Part shown: positions 5,970 to 9,285 of the stretch, piece by piece
How positions within the stretch are numbered: position 1 is the first letter of the stretch
Layout: the number at the start of each line of letters is the position of its first letter
Made by a program: the position numbers and the translations under genes
The notes under the pieces: model-generated
What the model was told of the DNA's origin: nothing
The model's database searches: none
The model's input: only the letters and a program-made list of their open reading frames with translations
Assembly: GCA_017993865.1 (NCBI GenBank)
Contig: JAGOLU010000031.1
Span: forward strand, 1 to 9,285
Source: Candidatus Woesebacteria bacterium
GTDB taxonomy: Bacteria; Patescibacteriota; Microgenomatia; UBA1406; GWC2-37-13
DNA: 9,285 bases
Reading direction: 5' to 3'

Positions 5970-7472
5970 ATGAGCAATCAAATGATCAACCAATTTATCA
6001 AGCAATTCGAAAAAGACATGCACCAAGAGGAGCTGCGCAAAAACGGAGTTCTGGAGGTGGGTATTGTAGAAGAGATCAAAGACGGCGTAGTGAATGCTAG
6101 TGGGCTTGATAATGCAGGTTTTGGAGAGCTGGTCACGTTCGAATCAGGCGTTAAGGGCATGATTATTGATATGACCGAAACAACAGTCGGTATCATTGTG
6201 CTTGGTGAATACGAAACAATTCAAGCCGGAGCTCGTATTACGGCAACAGGTAAAACATTATCGGTTGGCGTAGGAGATGCACTGCTTGGACGAGTAGTTG
6301 ACGCACTCGGCAATCCAGAAGATGGAGAAGATCTTCCCAAAACCACTGAGTTTTATCCGGTTGAAAAGATTGCTCCAGGAGTGGTTAAGCGCAAAAGTGT
6401 TTCTGTGCCAGTCCAGACGGGTATTAAATCAATAGACTCTCTGATCCCCATAGGTCGCGGGCAGCGCGAGCTTATCATCGGAGATCGTGGAACAGGCAAA
6501 ACAACCATTTGTCTCGATACCATCATCAATCAAAAAGGTCAAAACATGGTTTGTGTCTATTGCGCCATTGGCCAAAAAAACGCAAAGATCGCCGCAACAC
6601 ATGAGCTCCTCAAAGCACAAGGTGCGATGGACTATACCGTGATTGTAAAAGCATCTGCCGCAGACCCGGTCGCAATGCAATATATCGCTCCGTATAGTGC
6701 CACCGCCATCGCTGAATATTTTATGGATCAAGGCAAAGATGTGTTGGTGGTTTACGATGATCTCACCAAACACGCATATGCATATCGACAAATGTCCCTC
6801 ATTCTCAGACGCCCCGCAGGACGTGAGGCATACCCCGGAGATGTTTTCTACCTCCACTCTCGCCTCCTCGAGCGCTCATGCCGACTTAATGAAGATGCGG
6901 GTGGTGGTTCAATAACAGCACTTCCTATCATCGAAACGCTCGAAAACGATATGTCTGCCTACATCCCCACCAACGTAATTTCCATTACCGACGGACAAAT
7001 ATTTTTGGAGACGGATCTTTTTAACGCTGGTATGAGGCCTGCGGTAAACGTCGGGGTATCGGTGTCGCGTGTGGGAGGCTCTGCCCAAACAAAAGCGATG
7101 AAGCAGGTGGCAGGCCGACTCAAGCTTGATCTGGCTCAATACCGAGAACTCGCTGCATTTGCACAATTTGATTCAGACCTAGACCCGGAGACAAAGAAAT
7201 TCCTCAGTAGGGGAGCGCGCGCAACAGAGGTGCTCAAACAACAAAAGAATCAGCCTCTTGATCTTGCTCATGAAGTTATTATCTTGTGGACAGTCGCAAA
7301 CGGATATCTCGACGAAGTTGAGCTGTCTAAAGTTAAAGCCTACGAAGACGCTCTCTTCCAAACAGTAGATGTGGAGTATAAGAGTCTGTTGGAGCGAATA
7401 AACAAAAACAAGGCGGTTGATAAAAAAGATGAAGTGATCTTGGCCGAAATAGCCAAATCCTTTTCACTCTAA
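5970..7472 (+). CDS. atpA: ATP synthase F1 subunit alpha
   Basis: Alpha is the non-catalytic nucleotide-binding subunit of the F1 hexamer. The 500-residue protein has the usual N-terminal helix (about 4-24), a beta-barrel domain, and the nucleotide-binding domain with Walker A GDRGTGKT at 171-178. Walker B is VLVVYDD, and the arginine contributed to the neighbouring catalytic site is R367 in VSVSRVGG. A helical C-terminal domain completes it. Length and motifs are normal, and all key residues seen are intact. The N-terminal helix, which normally docks onto the N-terminal domain of delta, is kept even though the delta here lacks that domain. It starts 36 bases after atpH in a T/C-rich leader with no Shine-Dalgarno. 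Confidence 0.98.
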   Translation: MSNQMINQFIKQFEKDMHQEELRKNGVLEVGIVEEIKDGVVNASGLDNAGFGELVTFESGVKGMIIDMTETTVGIIVLGEYETIQAGARITATGKTLSVGVGDALLGRVVDALGNPEDGEDLPKTTEFYPVEKIAPGVVKRKSVSVPVQTGIKSIDSLIPIGRGQRELIIGDRGTGKTTICLDTIINQKGQNMVCVYCAIGQKNAKIAATHELLKAQGAMDYTVIVKASAADPVAMQYIAPYSATAIAEYFMDQGKDVLVVYDDLTKHAYAYRQMSLILRRPAGREAYPGDVFYLHSRLLERSCRLNEDAGGGSITALPIIETLENDMSAYIPTNVISITDGQIFLETDLFNAGMRPAVNVGVSVSRVGGSAQTKAMKQVAGRLKLDLAQYRELAAFAQFDSDLDPETKKFLSRGARATEVLKQQKNQPLDLAHEVIILWTVANGYLDEVELSKVKAYEDALFQTVDVEYKSLLERINKNKAVDKKDEVILAEIAKSFSL

Positions 7473-7502
7473 ATTAGTTGTGTAGTTACCTATCTATATA
7501 CC

Positions 7503-8357
7503 ATGAACCTTCGTACTGTTCGCAAAAAAACAAAATCGGTCAAAAATGTCAGAAAAATCACGAAAGCGATGCAGCTTATTTCTGCGGCTAAGATGAAAAA
7601 GGTGGTGCAGTCGGAGGTTGAGGGTAGACTATACCGTGACAGTCTGACGAGTCTCATATCCTCACTATCAGGTAGGTTAGACATATCTGTGTCACCGCTC
7701 TTGTCGGTGCCAAAATCGGCTGATGCCAAAGATCTTATCTTATTTATATCTGCAAACAAGGGTCTTTGCGGTGCATTTCATGTAAACTTGCTGAAATATC
7801 TCATAAAAAACGTTGACTTTAAAACCTCAGAGTTCATTACCGTCGGCTCAAAAGGAGCACAAGCGCTTACGCGATTCGACAGAGATATCGTGGCAGACTA
7901 CTCAATAGGAGGTCCCGAAACCAAAGTTACGGCGATATTCACATACGCCGTAGATGCTTTCTTGAGCGGAAAGTATAGGAGTGTGAAGCTGCTCTATACC
8001 CAATATATCTCCGCATTACGGTCAGAGGTTAAGATCATTACCTTGCTACCCATAAGTCCCGATCAAGCGAAAGACACGAAGGGCTCGAATACACAAGAAT
8101 ATATCGTCGAGCCATCACCACAGGTACTTGTAGATGCGCTCCTACGATCAGCAATAGAAGAGCAGATTCGTGGAGCAGTAATCTCAAGTGAGGCAGTAGA
8201 ACAAAGCATGCGGATGATGGCGATGAAGAACGCCACAGACAACGCTGGAGATGTTATCTACAGCCTCACTCTAATCGGAAATAAAATTAGGCAAACAAAA
8301 ATTACCAGCGAACTACTTGACATGGTGACCGCAAAAGAGTCAGTCGAAAACAATTAA
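7503..8357 (+). CDS. atpG: ATP synthase F1 subunit gamma
   Basis: Gamma is the central rotor shaft that couples c-ring rotation to catalysis in beta. The 284-residue protein shows the N-terminal helix motif VRKITKAMQLISAAKM (16-31), the Rossmann-like middle with ANKGLCGAF (84-92), and the C-terminal helix motif SSEAVEQSMRMMAMKNATDN (228-247) followed by IRQTKITSELLDMV. Both terminal helices of the coiled coil are complete. Length is in the normal range, and I see no regulatory insertion like that of cyanobacterial or chloroplast gamma. It starts 30 bases after atpA with no Shine-Dalgarno. Confidence 0.96.
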   Translation: MNLRTVRKKTKSVKNVRKITKAMQLISAAKMKKVVQSEVEGRLYRDSLTSLISSLSGRLDISVSPLLSVPKSADAKDLILFISANKGLCGAFHVNLLKYLIKNVDFKTSEFITVGSKGAQALTRFDRDIVADYSIGGPETKVTAIFTYAVDAFLSGKYRSVKLLYTQYISALRSEVKIITLLPISPDQAKDTKGSNTQEYIVEPSPQVLVDALLRSAIEEQIRGAVISSEAVEQSMRMMAMKNATDNAGDVIYSLTLIGNKIRQTKITSELLDMVTAKESVENN

Positions 8358-8371
8358 CACATTTACCCATC

Positions 8372-9285
8372 ATGCATATGAACAAAGGAAAGATACTCTC
8401 AATTAGAGGAGTCGTTATCGATGTACAGTTTGACGAGAAAGAGACACCCAAAGTGTATGAAGCACTCAAAACAACACTAGCCAACAATGAAGAACGTGTG
8501 CTGGAGGTTGAAGCCGTACTTGAGCCCGGCCTAGTGCGCTGTGTTGCTATGGGAGATGTATACGGGCTGACGAGAGGCACAGAAGTTGTCAATACCGGAG
8601 CCCCCATACGCGTACCGGTAGGCGACGGAAATCTGGGCAGAATTTTCAATGTTCTTGGCCAACCTATCGATGAGATGAAGGTTCCAAAGTCTGACAAGAC
8701 CTATCCTATCCATCGCGCCGCACCATCATTTCTCGAACAATCAGGGAAACAAGAAGTATTTGAGACAGGGATCAAGGTTATTGACCTCATCGCGCCATTT
8801 ATCAAGGGTGGCAAGACTGCTATTTTTGGAGGTGCTGGAGTAGGGAAGACCGTTACCATTCAGGAAATGATTCATAACGTAGCCAAAGTACATAGTGGAG
8901 TATCTGTGTTTACTGGTGTCGGTGAGCGTACTCGTGAAGGTAACGATCTTTGGAATGAGATGAAAGAAACAAAAGTGCTCGACAAAACATGCATGGTATT
9001 TGGACAGATGAACGAGCCTCCAGGCAATCGGCTGCGCGTCGCACTGACCGGCGTGACTATGGCCGAGTACTTCCGTGATGAAAAGAACATGGACACCTTG
9101 CTTTTCATAGATAATATTTTCCGTTTCGCCCAAGCGGGCTCTGAGGTTTCGGCACTGTTGGGTCGAATCCCCTCGGCGGTAGGCTATCAGCCAACACTTT
9201 CGTCCGAAATGGCTGCGTTACAAGAGCGCATTACCTCAACCAAAAAGGGTTCTATCACCTCTATTCAAGCAGTGTATGTGCCTGC
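8372..9285 (+). CDS. atpD: ATP synthase F1 subunit beta (3' end cut by window)
   Basis: Beta carries the catalytic sites of ATP synthase. About 304 codons are visible before the window ends; a full protein has about 460-480. The N-terminal barrel (about 4-85) is followed by Walker A GGAGVGKT (153-160), GERTREGND with the catalytic glutamate E185, and Walker B LLFID (243-247). FGQMNEPPGNR and the segment ending RIPSAVGYQP are also intact, so the visible part looks fully active. Two in-frame starts, ATG 8372 and ATG 8378, are both plausible; the second gives MNKGKIL, a typical family beginning. Neither has a Shine-Dalgarno. The gap after atpG is 14 or 20 bases. Confidence 0.97.
   Translation, partial: MHMNKGKILSIRGVVIDVQFDEKETPKVYEALKTTLANNEERVLEVEAVLEPGLVRCVAMGDVYGLTRGTEVVNTGAPIRVPVGDGNLGRIFNVLGQPIDEMKVPKSDKTYPIHRAAPSFLEQSGKQEVFETGIKVIDLIAPFIKGGKTAIFGGAGVGKTVTIQEMIHNVAKVHSGVSVFTGVGERTREGNDLWNEMKETKVLDKTCMVFGQMNEPPGNRLRVALTGVTMAEYFRDEKNMDTLLFIDNIFRFAQAGSEVSALLGRIPSAVGYQPTLSSEMAALQERITSTKKGSITSIQAVYVP

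Noticed and set aside
722..9285. Recoding of UGA as glycine, as in Gracilibacteria and Absconditabacteria
   Set aside because: No in-frame TGA occurs within any gene, and conserved glycines in the Walker and SFRLFGN-type motifs use GGN codons. The use of only TAA or TAG as stops in seven genes is too small a sample.

Overview
The window shows a bacterial chromosome with ordinary housekeeping genes on the + strand: dnaE (replicative DNA polymerase III alpha subunit), followed by an F-type ATP synthase operon in the usual order atpB-atpE-atpF-atpH-atpA-atpG-atpD. atpD is cut by the right edge. I see no mobile element, CRISPR array, tRNA or rRNA. No candidate for a wholly new multi-gene system stands out; the interesting points are oddities inside well-known genes.

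Layout: 1-721 holds no recognisable gene. It has a few weak hairpins, one terminator-like element and one small, doubtful minus-strand ORF. dnaE runs 722-3961. An 82-base gap (3962-4043) carries a good sigma-70-type promoter for the atp operon, overlapped by short inverted repeats. The atp genes from 4044 to the edge are separated by only 6-39 bases and are probably one transcript. Together they encode the membrane motor (a, c, b), the peripheral stalk contact (delta), and the alpha, gamma and beta subunits of the F1 head. atpC (epsilon) would be expected just past the edge.

Organism: all eight genes lack a Shine-Dalgarno sequence and have G-poor, A/T/C-rich leaders. The delta subunit is reduced to its C-terminal domain, and the DnaE is short. 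This suggests a reduced-genome lineage with unusual translation initiation; a Candidate Phyla Radiation (Patescibacteria, Parcubacteria-like) bacterium is my best guess, but it is an inference from general protein character and not from a database match. The standard code fits: all seven visible stops are TAA or TAG, and glycine positions use GGN.

The most noteworthy observations are the 90-residue delta subunit without its alpha-binding N-terminal domain, the absence of Shine-Dalgarno sites throughout, a DnaE whose PHP domain has lost several metal ligands, a possible leaderless dnaE transcript, and an acidic, histidine-containing insert in subunit a.
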